27,551 bases of DNA from positions 1 to 27,551 of IMG/VR virus record IMGVR_UViG_3300034093_001305, one strand, 5' to 3'. The position numbers and the translations under genes are program-made. Each line of letters begins with the position of its first letter. Positions within the stretch are counted from its first letter, which is position 1. Origin of the DNA: a virus. The notes beneath the pieces were generated by a model. It was not told where the DNA came from. It did no database searches and worked only from the letters and a program-made list of their open reading frames with translations. Shown piece after piece: positions 1 through 6,493 of the stretch.

Positions 1-196
1 TCGAACCATTGGTTCCGCTCGTTCCATTTGTACCCGAGGTTCCACTTGAGCCATTCGTTCCAGAAGTTCCATTCGTGCCGGAGGTTCCGCTTGTTCCGCT
101 CGTTCCGTCGGTACCCGAGGTTCCACTTGAACCGTTGGTTCCGGACGTTCCATTCGTTCCGCTCGTGCCGTTGGTGCCGGAGGTTCCACTTGTTCC
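1..196 (-). repeat. 9-nt periodic Gly-X-Y coding repeats, left fibre
   Basis: Every ninth base the sequence returns to a GGN glycine codon on the minus strand, encoding GTS, GTN, GSS and GTD triplets. About 22 triplets are visible and the array runs off the window. X and Y are almost always Thr, Ser or Asn, with no proline. Such near-identical short repeats are prone to slippage and to recombination with the array at 27024-27551. Confidence 0.9.
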
Positions 197-370
197 GGAA
201 TATGTAATAGCATACGACGCGGTTTCTGCGTATGAAGATGATATGGCAAAACTCGCGGTTAATTGTGCGGTTCCTATAACAACCAAATTACCGGACACGT
301 TCAAATCTCCGGATATATTTCCGTCGCCTTCTACTATCAGGCCATTTCTGACGATTAGTTCGTTACTCAT
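1..370 (-). CDS. Collagen-like tail fibre or appendage protein, N-terminal part (runs off the left edge)
   Basis: Reading the minus strand from ATG at 368-370 gives 123 codons without a stop, so the gene continues beyond position 1. The first ~57 residues ([15 protein letters not shown]..., then a segment with [14 protein letters not shown]) are a beta-rich N-terminal module of the kind that opens many aquatic-phage fibre proteins. From residue 59 the protein is pure Gly-[11 protein letters not shown] and GTD triplets, about 22 in the window. This indicates a trimeric collagen-like shaft, probably a fibre or capsid/tail decoration used in host contact. It is transcribed in the same direction as the neck operon upstream but separated from it by 114 bases that contain an AT-rich promoter-like motif. 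A second protein of the same repeat type lies at the right end. The fibre class is well supported; its exact place on the virion is not. Confidence 0.85.
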   Translation of the reverse strand, partial: MSNELIVRNGLIVEGDGNISGDLNVSGNLVVIGTAQLTASFAISSSYAETASYAITYSGTSGTSGTNGTSGTNGTSGTNGSSGTSGTDGTSGTSGTSGTNGTSGTNGSSGTSGTNGTSGTNGS

Positions 371-385
371 GGATGTTTATTATAT

Positions 386-397
386 TATATAAATATA
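386..397 (-). promoter_or_regulatory. AT-rich TATATTTATATA motif ahead of the left fibre gene
   Basis: On the minus strand TATATTTATATA ends 15 nt before the fibre ATG. The same core occurs 2-11 nt before five other genes that follow intergenic gaps (starts 4331, 4432, 5890, 10978, 13964). It may be a phage-specific late promoter or an A/U-rich translation element. It reads TATTTATA in the sense direction, not the canonical T4 late TATAAATA. Confidence 0.4.
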
Positions 398-427
398 CCG
401 CCCCATCCTAAAATTGTTTTTATATCG

Positions 428-445
428 AAAAAGCGTAGCGTTTTT
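428..445 (-). terminator. Weak hairpin with flanking A and T tracts in the 371-484 gap
   Basis: Plus strand AAAAAGCGTAGCGTTTTT can fold as five A-T pairs plus a CG pair, with one bulged G and a TAG loop. On the minus strand it is followed by T residues and lies 40 nt past the stop of the 485-1828 gene. It could end the neck operon transcript, but the stem is weak. Confidence 0.25.
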
Positions 446-484
446 GTCTGATATGTTTTTGGCCAAAATTCGTGCGTTGTCAAA

Positions 485-1828
485 TTAAACCATCATCCTT
501 ATAAGTTTAATAGTCCAATTGCCCGCTATCGGATTTGCTAGTATATTAATATTACCACCAGTGTTGTCTGCGGATAAAAATACAGGAACTGAGCCGATTT
601 GGCTTACTTCTGTGTTATAATATTTAATATAAGTGTTATTCCAAGTTGCGACCATTTCGCTCGTTTTAAAATTCGCACCACCATCGTTGATACTGATAAG
701 CCACTTCCCGGCATTTCCAGAAGAAATAGGGACGCTATCTATATAACCAGAGGCAGATACATTCAACGCTACGTTTGTATTGAATGAACCCGTAGCACCC
801 GCATTACTAATACTGATTGACCCGTATGTAACGGAACCGGACGCGTTAAGATAACTGGCCGTTGCAGCGGAGTTTGCATATGCTGAATAATCCGACACAA
901 ATGCGTGGTTTGAGTTTGGAGATATCCCAATGGGGGTACCATTTCTGGGAGATTGGATATCCATAGTACTGACTGAGAATAAGTCCGGTTTCGCGGCTTT
1001 ATCCGGGGCGGCGGATATGTTAGATGCCTCTGTTCCAAATACGATTTTACGAGGAGTGAATGCCTTCTGAACAACGGACTTATAATTTTCATATCTATTT
1101 GGCAATAGATATGCATATACCATCATACTAAATGTCGTTTTTACTACGCGGTCCTGTCCGGCTTCCAACGAGGTTTCAAAATTATAGTCGGATATAGAAG
1201 TTCTAAACTTGAATCTCTTCTTGTCTCCCCAATAGTCTTCGGTTGAAAAATTAATAGCTTGAATTATTTCATTTCCTTGTTCTACCAAATCCGTCCACAC
1301 GATGTAATCATAATTTATAATAACATGGTCTGGCATTGCAACGGAATATAACTCTTTCACGGGAGAAAACCCAGACATAGCAGAAAACTTATCATATTGA
1401 TTTTTTTCCGAAAACTTTTTCTCCACTGGGTATTGTAAATAACGATTGAATGTAATCAATCCATCATTTCTTTGCATCGTGGTGCGCCTGTATGCAATTG
1501 CCGGACATTGTATTTTTCCGTTCTTATCTCTAATTACACCATCTTTTCTTATTGATTTCCAACGTTCCTCCGATGCGTAGCTTATTGGCACCTTAACCTG
1601 TCTGCCGGAATCGATTATAGTCGGACTTATTACTGTATCTAGGTAAGTAAATATTGCGCCGTCAATATCTATTAAATTTACCGAGAAATCTTTCTCCGTG
1701 TCTTTGTCTCGCCGGACATTCATCGCACGATTCTCCGACACCTTCATCCCAGACATTTCAGTGGAATGATTTATGTTGTTTGGTGCCGGGTTGTTAGCCG
1801 GAGTATTTGTTGGGCCACGCCATGCCAT
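485..1828 (-). CDS. Tail/neck structural protein (candidate tail-completion or sheath-stabiliser type) with a beta-rich C-terminal extension
   Basis: 447 residues. Residues ~45-265 form a conserved block (EKDFSVNLIDIDGAI, KVPISYASEERWKSIRKDG, RDKNGKIQCPAIAYRRT, DHVIINYDYIVWTD, NFSTEDYWGDKKRFKFR). I recall this block from many uncultured T4-like aquatic phages, next to neck genes. By position after gp13/gp14-like genes it could match the T4 gp15-type tail-completion role, but I cannot align it to gp15. Residues ~285-447 differ in style: Ser/Ala/Asn/Gly-rich with SAYANSAATASYLNAS, resembling fibre N-terminal modules, so an extension or fused decoration domain is likely. It starts 3 nt after the stop of the 1832-2242 gene and is the last gene of the operon before the fibre. 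Structural role fairly sure, exact function open. Confidence 0.6.
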   Translation of the reverse strand: MAWRGPTNTPANNPAPNNINHSTEMSGMKVSENRAMNVRRDKDTEKDFSVNLIDIDGAIFTYLDTVISPTIIDSGRQVKVPISYASEERWKSIRKDGVIRDKNGKIQCPAIAYRRTTMQRNDGLITFNRYLQYPVEKKFSEKNQYDKFSAMSGFSPVKELYSVAMPDHVIINYDYIVWTDLVEQGNEIIQAINFSTEDYWGDKKRFKFRTSISDYNFETSLEAGQDRVVKTTFSMMVYAYLLPNRYENYKSVVQKAFTPRKIVFGTEASNISAAPDKAAKPDLFSVSTMDIQSPRNGTPIGISPNSNHAFVSDYSAYANSAATASYLNASGSVTYGSISISNAGATGSFNTNVALNVSASGYIDSVPISSGNAGKWLISINDGGANFKTSEMVATWNNTYIKYYNTEVSQIGSVPVFLSADNTGGNINILANPIAGNWTIKLIRMMV

Positions 1829-1831
1829 AAA

Positions 1832-2242
1832 TTATTTGTTGTTTATTTGATCCCAAATTTGTTGCAGTCCATCGCTTTCATCATATCCACGCCTTGCAGC
1901 AGCATCTACGAACTCTTCATATTTTTTATATTTGCCCGCCATAAAGCCGAGAGCTGTTTCTTTACTTGGTTGTTCTGGTGTAAGACTTTTTAAATATATA
2001 CCATATGTTGCGCCATCCCGGTCTTTTACTATTGCCCGTTGTTCTCCGGTTTTTCTATCCGGTATACTGTCCGATACAAACGTCACGGGGGCACCGGTTA
2101 CAGTAAAAATTTCATCGCCAGCCGCATAATCGCTATGTTTAATTTTATTAATCATACCTTTCATCTGAGATTTAAGGTCTTGATTAAATGCGTCGATATT
2201 CTCATTTTTTATTTGCTCGACGATGGATTTTAATTTTATCAT
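1832..2242 (-). CDS. Small virion-associated protein of unknown function with a leader-like N terminus
   Basis: 136 residues, not recognised as a named family. The N terminus MIKLKSIVEQIKNEN resembles leaders on several other proteins here and contains Ile-Val-Glu, a possible gp21-type cleavage site. The middle (GDEIFTVTGAPVTFVSDSIPDR, GATYGIYLKSL) looks like a small beta barrel. The C terminus is helical and charged (GYDESDGLQQIWDQINNK). The start has a good ribosome site (GAGAGGAAC, about 10 nt before ATG) formed by the end of the gene upstream. It sits between two connector genes in an unbroken operon, so a minor head, neck or tail-assembly role is likely. Confidence 0.55.
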   Translation of the reverse strand: MIKLKSIVEQIKNENIDAFNQDLKSQMKGMINKIKHSDYAAGDEIFTVTGAPVTFVSDSIPDRKTGEQRAIVKDRDGATYGIYLKSLTPEQPSKETALGFMAGKYKKYEEFVDAAARRGYDESDGLQQIWDQINNK

Positions 2243-2245
2243 AAG

Positions 2246-2719
2246 TTAGTCGTTCCTCTCAATTATGTTTAGAGAGGTATACTTGGTATAGTGAGTGTTG
2301 CACACGATAGAGTGACTCTTATCAGCTTGTCCACCCAGAAGTTGTTCTTGTACAACATTATCTATTTCGTAATATCTATCATTCCAGAATATCATATCTC
2401 CAATTTCCGGATAAAATTCCAATTGGCGGAGCATTTTCTCTCGCAATTTAAATATATGATTCTGTGAACGACTTGGTCCGAAATCGTCATATTCGGCTTC
2501 CATGTCTGCACGTTCTATCAATGAAGAAACTTGAACCGACGGCATATACCATTTGCCGGTGGCCTGAGAAGTTTCTCCATATATGTTCGTGGCAGTCTCG
2601 TTTGGGGAGATTTTAAATATCTGGACCAAGTTTTCGATAATATCCCCCATTAGCTCGGCATTGAATTGCCCAACCAAATTTAAATCTCGTTGCGAAAAGT
2701 AACGTCCTCTTAATCCCAT
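2246..2719 (-). CDS. Neck / head-closure protein candidate
   Basis: 157 residues. It opens with GLRGRYFSQRDLNLVGQFNAELMGDIIENLVQIFKI and includes TNIYGE and a C-terminal segment FYPEIGDMIFWNDRYYEIDNV. The last segment is the short beta pattern common in head-closure and neck proteins (G-D-x-I/V...Y-E-I-x-x-V). I recall similar proteins adjacent to gp13-like genes in T4-superfamily phages, where T4 has gp14. Its start overlaps the end of the nuclease gene by 10 nt, so it is translationally coupled. Role as a connector component is inferred mainly from position and the closure-like segment. Confidence 0.55.
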   Translation of the reverse strand: MGLRGRYFSQRDLNLVGQFNAELMGDIIENLVQIFKISPNETATNIYGETSQATGKWYMPSVQVSSLIERADMEAEYDDFGPSRSQNHIFKLREKMLRQLEFYPEIGDMIFWNDRYYEIDNVVQEQLLGGQADKSHSIVCNTHYTKYTSLNIIERND

Positions 2720-3117
2720 ATTAGTTTCCTCATTTGGTCGGTTGTTATTGGAGATTCTTCTCTAATTCTTATTATTTTTATGCCACTCTGCTTGGCCATA
2801 TTAGTTTTCAATTTATCCACTTTCATACTTTCTCGTTGGAATGGATATTTACAATCTTCCTCATTTAACGGATGCCAAAATGTTCCATCAAATTCAAACA
2901 AAATATTTTGGTCCGGAAGAAATGCGTCATAATATCTTCCTCCCATTGGATATTGCGTAATAAAACATACACCCAATTCGTTCAACATGTCGTAATATTT
3001 ACGTTCAAGTGAAGTAAATTTATCTCTCGGATTGAGAGTCTTTTTTATGCCAACGAATCCTAGTAGCTTGATTTCGTTCTTCGTCAGCACTTGGTTTAAT
3101 AATGAAAATGGTCTCAT
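2710..3117 (-). CDS. EDxHD / Vsr-like endonuclease embedded in the neck operon
   Basis: 135 residues with the Vsr/DUF559-type nuclease layout. Glu38 lies in SLERKYYDML, Asp64 in GRYYDAFLP, then FEFDGTFWHP (Glu75, Asp77, His82), followed by a helix with DKLKTNMAKQSG and a final strand IKIIRIRE. The F-D-G-x-x-W-H signature is characteristic of very-short-patch-repair and EDxHD homing nucleases, which cut DNA with Mg2+. It is a stand-alone domain with no obvious DNA-recognition extension apart from the N-terminal ~30 residues. The ATG overlaps the stop of the neck gene (ATGA), and its end overlaps the next gene by 10 nt, so it is locked into the operon. It could be a free-standing homing endonuclease or a domesticated nuclease used in packaging or exclusion. 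Confidence 0.75.
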   Translation of the reverse strand: MRPFSLLNQVLTKNEIKLLGFVGIKKTLNPRDKFTSLERKYYDMLNELGVCFITQYPMGGRYYDAFLPDQNILFEFDGTFWHPLNEEDCKYPFQRESMKVDKLKTNMAKQSGIKIIRIREESPITTDQMRKLIWD

Positions 3118-4331
3118 CCTATATAAATTCCAAGTGGGACCATGCGCAATGTGTCTTGCAATTGTTGAGCCTCGGCGGCGCGAATTTCGAGTTGTGCCTT
3201 ACGACTGGTCGCTTCGAGATTTTCTCTCAATTGTGTCATCAAGTCGGTTTTTTCTGCCGCCGCTTCTTGGCGTAATTCTCCGCCGTCCAAGGTAACTTCT
3301 GCGCCGGGAATTGGAATAGTTTGATATTTCTGGCGGATACTTCCCAACACTTCTTTACACAGAGCGAGAAAATATTTGCGAATCCATTGGCGACCCACGG
3401 AATTAATACTTGCATACGGTATTACATTGTACGGAACATTACTATAATCTCCAATCACGGTCGATGACACAGCCGATCCAGATGCATTGTAATATGAACC
3501 GGACGGAGATATGCCTTGAGCATCTCTCTCGGCCCCAATCAAATATTGGAAATATAGTTTCATCGAATATGTTGGGATTGGGAAAATTTTTATTTTGTTG
3601 TTGACCAACTCAAATCCGTATCCCGACTTTCTTACCATGTCATTAAATTCGATAGCTTGCATACGAAGCAAATCTTCGAATATTGGAGTCATCAAAAATT
3701 GAGTGGCTGGGGAATATCCCGCGAATCCCATTTCATTCAATACATTGCTGTAACTCATACCAGTCATGCTGAATGGGTCGTATATGCGTGCCGCTGCTGG
3801 TGGCATATCATGAAATATTCTACGAATTTCTATGCGGTTGTAACTCTCGCTGACATCTCCCCACAAAGATTGTAAATCGTAGGACTGGGTTCCGGCTGAT
3901 ATATTTATGCTTCCTTTTTTCCAGTCAACAGTTCCACCAACGCCAAACTCCGTGCCGTATCCTTGTGCAAGCTTTATTATATATGGAAGACCGCTACCAA
4001 CAACATTAGTCTGTGTGATGTTTGTGCTTACAGAAGTTCCTTGCAAAACCCCAATATTATTTCGAATGTTAAACTGATTCACCTGTGCACTATATTCGAA
4101 TATTGCTTCTTCGAAGCATGCATAAAAATTGGAATCAATCATTTCTATGTCGGTAATTGGGTACCCAAGTCGGGTAGCCGCCCAGCGGGCCGCTGCCGGT
4201 GCGTCTGTTTTAAACACCGGGTCGAGTTCAAAAAATCCAAATGGAGTACTTCCCGTTACGATTGCTGAACCGGACCCCGGCCAACGAACTCTGTCTTGGT
4301 CAACGTTGTAAGTTATGGATGTGTCTGGCAT
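3114..4331 (-). CDS. Neck protein, T4 gp13-like (head-tail adaptor)
   Basis: 405 residues from the ATG at 4331 (MPDTSITYNVDQDRVRWPG). An in-frame ATG 18 nt further up at 4349 would add only MIYLYN, encoded by the AT-rich promoter-like motif, so the internal start is preferred. Features include an acidic N-terminal segment with ARWAATRLGYPITDIEMID, then DSNFYACFEEAIFEYSAQVN, a middle beta region and NNKIKIFPIP. The helical C terminus (ALCKEVLGSIRQKYQTIPIP, then VTLDGGELRQEA) resembles gp13-type neck proteins that bind the portal after DNA packaging. The final ~50 residues are a charged Ala/Glu/Gln coiled coil. First gene of the neck operon; divergent from the lysozyme gene. Confidence 0.65.
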   Translation of the reverse strand: MPDTSITYNVDQDRVRWPGSGSAIVTGSTPFGFFELDPVFKTDAPAAARWAATRLGYPITDIEMIDSNFYACFEEAIFEYSAQVNQFNIRNNIGVLQGTSVSTNITQTNVVGSGLPYIIKLAQGYGTEFGVGGTVDWKKGSINISAGTQSYDLQSLWGDVSESYNRIEIRRIFHDMPPAAARIYDPFSMTGMSYSNVLNEMGFAGYSPATQFLMTPIFEDLLRMQAIEFNDMVRKSGYGFELVNNKIKIFPIPTYSMKLYFQYLIGAERDAQGISPSGSYYNASGSAVSSTVIGDYSNVPYNVIPYASINSVGRQWIRKYFLALCKEVLGSIRQKYQTIPIPGAEVTLDGGELRQEAAAEKTDLMTQLRENLEATSRKAQLEIRAAEAQQLQDTLRMVPLGIYIG

Positions 4332-4334
4332 ATT

Positions 4335-4345
4335 ATATAAATATA
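4335..4345 (-). promoter_or_regulatory. TATATTTATAT motif, 3 nt before the neck operon start
   Basis: Sense-strand TATATTTATAT followed by AAT and the ATG at 4331. It matches the motif on the opposite strand before the divergent lysozyme gene (4415-4425). The reverse strand of each motif also reads TATAAATA, so each could alternatively be a T4-type late promoter for the gene on the far side, with an ~80-nt leader. Confidence 0.4.
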
Positions 4346-4414
4346 TCATCGTTGCCTATTTACTCTGCTATTGTAAATAAAACGACCGGGTATATACTCT
4401 TTCTTGGTCTCTGT

Positions 4415-4425
4415 TATATTTATAT
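4415..4425 (+). promoter_or_regulatory. TATATTTATAT motif, 6 nt before the lysozyme start
   Basis: Plus-strand TATATTTATAT, then CAGTGT and ATG at 4432. Together with 4335-4345 it brackets the 100-base divergent intergenic region. No Shine-Dalgarno sequence is visible, consistent with a leaderless or very short leader if this is a promoter -10 element. Confidence 0.4.
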
Positions 4426-4431
4426 CAGTGT

Positions 4432-5169
4432 ATGATTAAACTTAAAGATTTGCTCCGGGAGAGTAATATAATAAAAATGGCCCAAGACGAAGTCCAAGAG
4501 GATTACCAACCACCGGCAGACAAAGCACCATACAGTGCACACGAATTAACGCCACCAGTACATGTGGCATATGCCGACCCAGCTGGGTACAAGAACGTTA
4601 AAGGTATGGAACCATATGTGCCAAAAAACACAGATTTCACGGGAATGAGCACGGCAAAAAAATTTGAAGTCTCTGCGAATTTTATAAAATATTTGAAACG
4701 GGTAGAGAACAATATAAAAAAGGGATTCAAAAACGGAAAGTGGTACCCTCACCCGGCGGTCGAAGGTGGAAAAAGTTGGGACATTGGATATGGTCACAAA
4801 ATAACCGCAAAAGACGATATGGCTAAATTCAGAAATGGTTTGACTGAACAGGAAGTCATGGCGTTATTGAAAAATGATATAGAAAAAGCAAAAACGGAAG
4901 TTGAGAATTATTTAAAAAATAATCGCCTGCCTACCAACCTTTCACAACACCAATGGGAAATGTTAATAGATTATTCATATAATTTAGGAACTGTTAGAAA
5001 ATTTCCAGAAATGGTAAAAGCCGTAGTATTCAAAGATTTGTCGAAAGCTAAACGGGAATATAAGAGATTTGGTACATTCGGCGGAACAAAAAAAGAATTG
5101 GGGCGCAATGCTGAATTTTATAACACGTATCTCAAAGACCCAAATGTGTGGAAAAATGGATTGGGATAA
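4432..5169 (+). CDS. GH24-type (T4-like) lysozyme with an N-terminal leader
   Basis: 245 residues. Residues ~82-245 form a phage muramidase domain cleaving peptidoglycan: KYLKRVENNIKK (Glu92, likely catalytic acid), then YPHPAVEGGKSWDIGYGHKIT (Glu111, Asp117, His122), the GH24 signature with Asp where Thr is usual. Helices follow with LSQHQWEMLIDYSYNLGTVRKFP, and the C terminus holds GRNAEFYNTYL. The first ~80 residues are not part of the fold. They begin MIKLKDLLRESN, with no signal peptide or membrane helix, and continue as a Pro/Asp-rich linker. The leader ends in Leu-Arg-Glu, matching the (L/I)-x-E rule of gp21-type proteases. It may therefore be virion-packaged or baseplate-borne rather than a holin-dependent endolysin; no holin was seen. 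First gene of the plus-strand block. Confidence 0.85.
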   Translation: MIKLKDLLRESNIIKMAQDEVQEDYQPPADKAPYSAHELTPPVHVAYADPAGYKNVKGMEPYVPKNTDFTGMSTAKKFEVSANFIKYLKRVENNIKKGFKNGKWYPHPAVEGGKSWDIGYGHKITAKDDMAKFRNGLTEQEVMALLKNDIEKAKTEVENYLKNNRLPTNLSQHQWEMLIDYSYNLGTVRKFPEMVKAVVFKDLSKAKREYKRFGTFGGTKKELGRNAEFYNTYLKDPNVWKNGLG

Positions 5170-5181
5170 TTTACAAAACAT

Positions 5182-5565
5182 ATGAAATTAACTGAAATAT
5201 TAAACGAAATAGTCACAGAAGCCAGTGATATATCAAAGATAACTCAACCAGAACGCAAAAGAATATCCAATGAATTCCATAAGCATCCCGAACTCGGCGG
5301 CACAAAAAAAGTAGATAGTCTAGGAAAAGTATTAACTATAATTACGCAAGCGTTGGATGTGGTCGGGTTTCAATTAGACATGGTCACTGGGGATTTATTA
5401 CTAGGAGAAAAGGGGCAGAGATTGCTTCCATACAGTAGAAAATCAATTGACCCAAAAACAGACCCGATACAGATACAAAATAGCCGTATTAGTTTTACGT
5501 GGGAAAATATGAATCCCGACAAATTCGGGCCTAAGAACATCGAGATTATCGCGTATCCGTCATAA
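5182..5565 (+). CDS. Unknown small protein with a leader-like N terminus
   Basis: 127 residues, not recognised. It starts 12 nt after the lysozyme stop, so it is likely co-transcribed with it. The N terminus MKLTEILNEIVTEAS has Leu-Asn-Glu at residues 7-9, the same leader layout as the lysozyme and the 5890-6408 product. Residues ~50-127 look like a compact alpha/beta domain (SLGKVLTIITQALDVVGFQL, DMVTGDLLLG, and a closing beta strand KNIEIIAYPS). No cysteines, signal peptide or membrane helix. The leader and the neighbours suggest an internal head protein or packaged cargo, but the sequence gives no specific function. Confidence 0.55.
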   Translation: MKLTEILNEIVTEASDISKITQPERKRISNEFHKHPELGGTKKVDSLGKVLTIITQALDVVGFQLDMVTGDLLLGEKGQRLLPYSRKSIDPKTDPIQIQNSRISFTWENMNPDKFGPKNIEIIAYPS

Positions 5566-5573
5566 AAATAGTA

Positions 5574-5602
5574 TTGACGGAACATCTAGTTTTTAGTAAA
5601 GT
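5574..5602 (+). promoter_or_regulatory. Sigma70-like promoter for the lipoprotein gene
   Basis: TTGACG (5574-5579), 17-base spacer, TAAAGT (5597-5602). The -35 box matches 5 of 6 consensus bases and the -10 box 4 of 6. The lipoprotein ATG is only 14 nt past the -10 box, implying a very short leader. Confidence 0.45.
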
Positions 5603-5616
5603 CATAATCGTAATAT

Positions 5617-5823
5617 ATGAAATATTTAAAATTTGTGGCGATTGCATTATTTTCTTTAACTCTCGGTGGTTGCATGGTTGTACCATCCGAACCACGCCAC
5701 CGTATAGTTCAATGCCCACCCCCACAAGTGATTGTGGTTCACGACCATCCTATATATTATTATAGCTATCCGACGATTGGATGGCACATTGGAGTTAGAA
5801 TGCGTCACTTGCATCGTCGATAA
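5617..5823 (+). CDS. Small outer-membrane-type lipoprotein (moron-like; spanin or exclusion candidate)
   Basis: 68 residues. A clear type II signal peptide is present: MKYLK, then the hydrophobic FVAIALFSLTL, then the lipobox Leu-Gly-Gly-Cys with the lipidated Cys at residue 19. The mature part is about 50 residues. It is rich in Pro, His and Tyr (CPPPQ, VVHDHPIYYYSYP, RMRHLHRR), with no transmembrane helix. After lipidation it would be anchored in the host membrane, probably the outer one since residue +2 is Met rather than Asp. Small phage lipoproteins act as outer spanins in lysis or as receptor-blocking superinfection-exclusion proteins (as T5 Llp). No inner-spanin partner is visible, so I slightly favour exclusion. 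It has its own promoter-like sequence upstream and a hairpin downstream, the hallmark of a moron. Confidence 0.7.
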   Translation: MKYLKFVAIALFSLTLGGCMVVPSEPRHRIVQCPPPQVIVVHDHPIYYYSYPTIGWHIGVRMRHLHRR

Positions 5824-5851
5824 GATTCGAGACAATTTGCGTTAGTACGCG

Positions 5852-5874
5852 GGCCGTTTGATATTCAAATGGCC
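5852..5874 (+). terminator. Hairpin terminator after the lipoprotein gene
   Basis: GGCCGTTTGA, loop TAT, TCAAATGGCC: a 10-bp stem with one G-T wobble, followed by TTTATATTTAT. It starts 28 nt after the lipoprotein stop. The trailing T run is interrupted by A, so termination may be partial. Confidence 0.5.
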
Positions 5875-5876
5875 TT

Positions 5877-5887
5877 TATATTTATAA
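5877..5887 (+). promoter_or_regulatory. TATATTTATAA motif, 2 nt before the gene at 5890
   Basis: The motif lies between the hairpin at 5852-5874 and ATG 5890. An in-frame ATG at 5869 exists, but the codons between the two ATGs overlap the end of the hairpin and this motif, which argues that 5890 is the true start. Confidence 0.4.
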
Positions 5888-5889
5888 GT

Positions 5890-6408
5890 ATGATTTTATT
5901 GAAACATCTTCTCAACGAAGTTCTTGATTCGCCTTATAAATACAAACATTCATTTGCAACCGAAGAAATTGACTACGAAGACGAAGAAACAGGGAAAACT
6001 TATAAAAAAGATGTATTAAGTCCCGTTCAAATAATAAGATTCAAAACTGACCATGGCGTTGATTATATGTGGTATGCCAAGCAAAGTAGATTCGATGACA
6101 CTGCGTGGGAAATAGCGTTCGGAGTCCACGAAGGAGTGGAATCGGACGGAACAAACAAATTAAATATCGGACTGACCAAAACCGGAGATGCGCTTAGAAT
6201 ATTTGCCACCATCATTGACATAACAAATAGTTTTGTTGAATTTGACGATGACAATCACGAGATATTGCGATTGACAATGACTGCCAAGGAAGATAATCGC
6301 GCCAACCTTTACATTAAAAGATTCGTTCCATTAATTGAAAATTTTAAGTTGGAAGACGTTAGAAAATTCCACGGTGAGTCGCATATTACGTTAGCTCGAA
6401 CAAATTGA
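5890..6408 (+). CDS. Unknown protein with a leader-like N terminus, convergent to the MCP gene
   Basis: 172 residues from ATG 5890. A start at 5869 would add MAFIFIS, encoded by the promoter-like motif, and is judged spurious. The N terminus MILLKHLLNEVLDSP carries Leu-Asn-Glu at residues 8-10 and matches the leader on the lysozyme and on the 5182-5565 product. The rest looks like a beta-rich domain: VQIIRFKTDHGVDYMWYAKQS, DTAWEIAFGVHEG, LNIGLTKTGDALRIFATII, then RANLYIKRFVPLIENF. I recall similar sequences (x-F-x-T-x-x-G-x-x-Y, W-x-I-x-F) as unnamed small proteins in T4-like phages. No function is assigned. The gene ends 29 nt before a strong terminator and faces the capsid operon. Confidence 0.6.
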   Translation: MILLKHLLNEVLDSPYKYKHSFATEEIDYEDEETGKTYKKDVLSPVQIIRFKTDHGVDYMWYAKQSRFDDTAWEIAFGVHEGVESDGTNKLNIGLTKTGDALRIFATIIDITNSFVEFDDDNHEILRLTMTAKEDNRANLYIKRFVPLIENFKLEDVRKFHGESHITLARTN

Positions 6409-6437
6409 GCAATTTTTTATAACATTTTAGAAAATAA

Positions 6438-6465
6438 AAAAGCCCCCTCTTTCGAGGGGGCTTTT
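6438..6465 (-). terminator. Strong intrinsic terminator of the capsid operon (possibly bidirectional)
   Basis: A perfect 12-bp stem, AAAAGCCCCCTC / GAGGGGGCTTTT, with a 4-base loop. On the minus strand it is followed by a T-rich run (TTTTTTATTTT) and lies 28 nt past the MCP stop. It probably also stops the plus-strand block converging from the left. Confidence 0.9.
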
Positions 6466-6493
6466 GATTGAGGGTTATTCCTTACAAAGTTGA

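Noticed and set aside
9-392. Open plus-strand frame rich in Val, Pro and Glu over the left repeats
   Set aside because: It is the complement of the Gly-X-Y array. The minus-strand frame gives a sensible fibre N terminus and glycine every third residue, while the plus frame is only a by-product of the 9-nt repeat.
4331-4349. Start of the neck protein at 4349
   Set aside because: The six extra codons are simply the AT-rich motif, and the internal ATG gives a normal N terminus.
4432-6408. Plus-strand block as a complete lysis cassette with holin and spanins
   Set aside because: No protein in it has a holin-like pair of membrane helices, and no inner spanin is visible; only the lysozyme and one lipoprotein fit.
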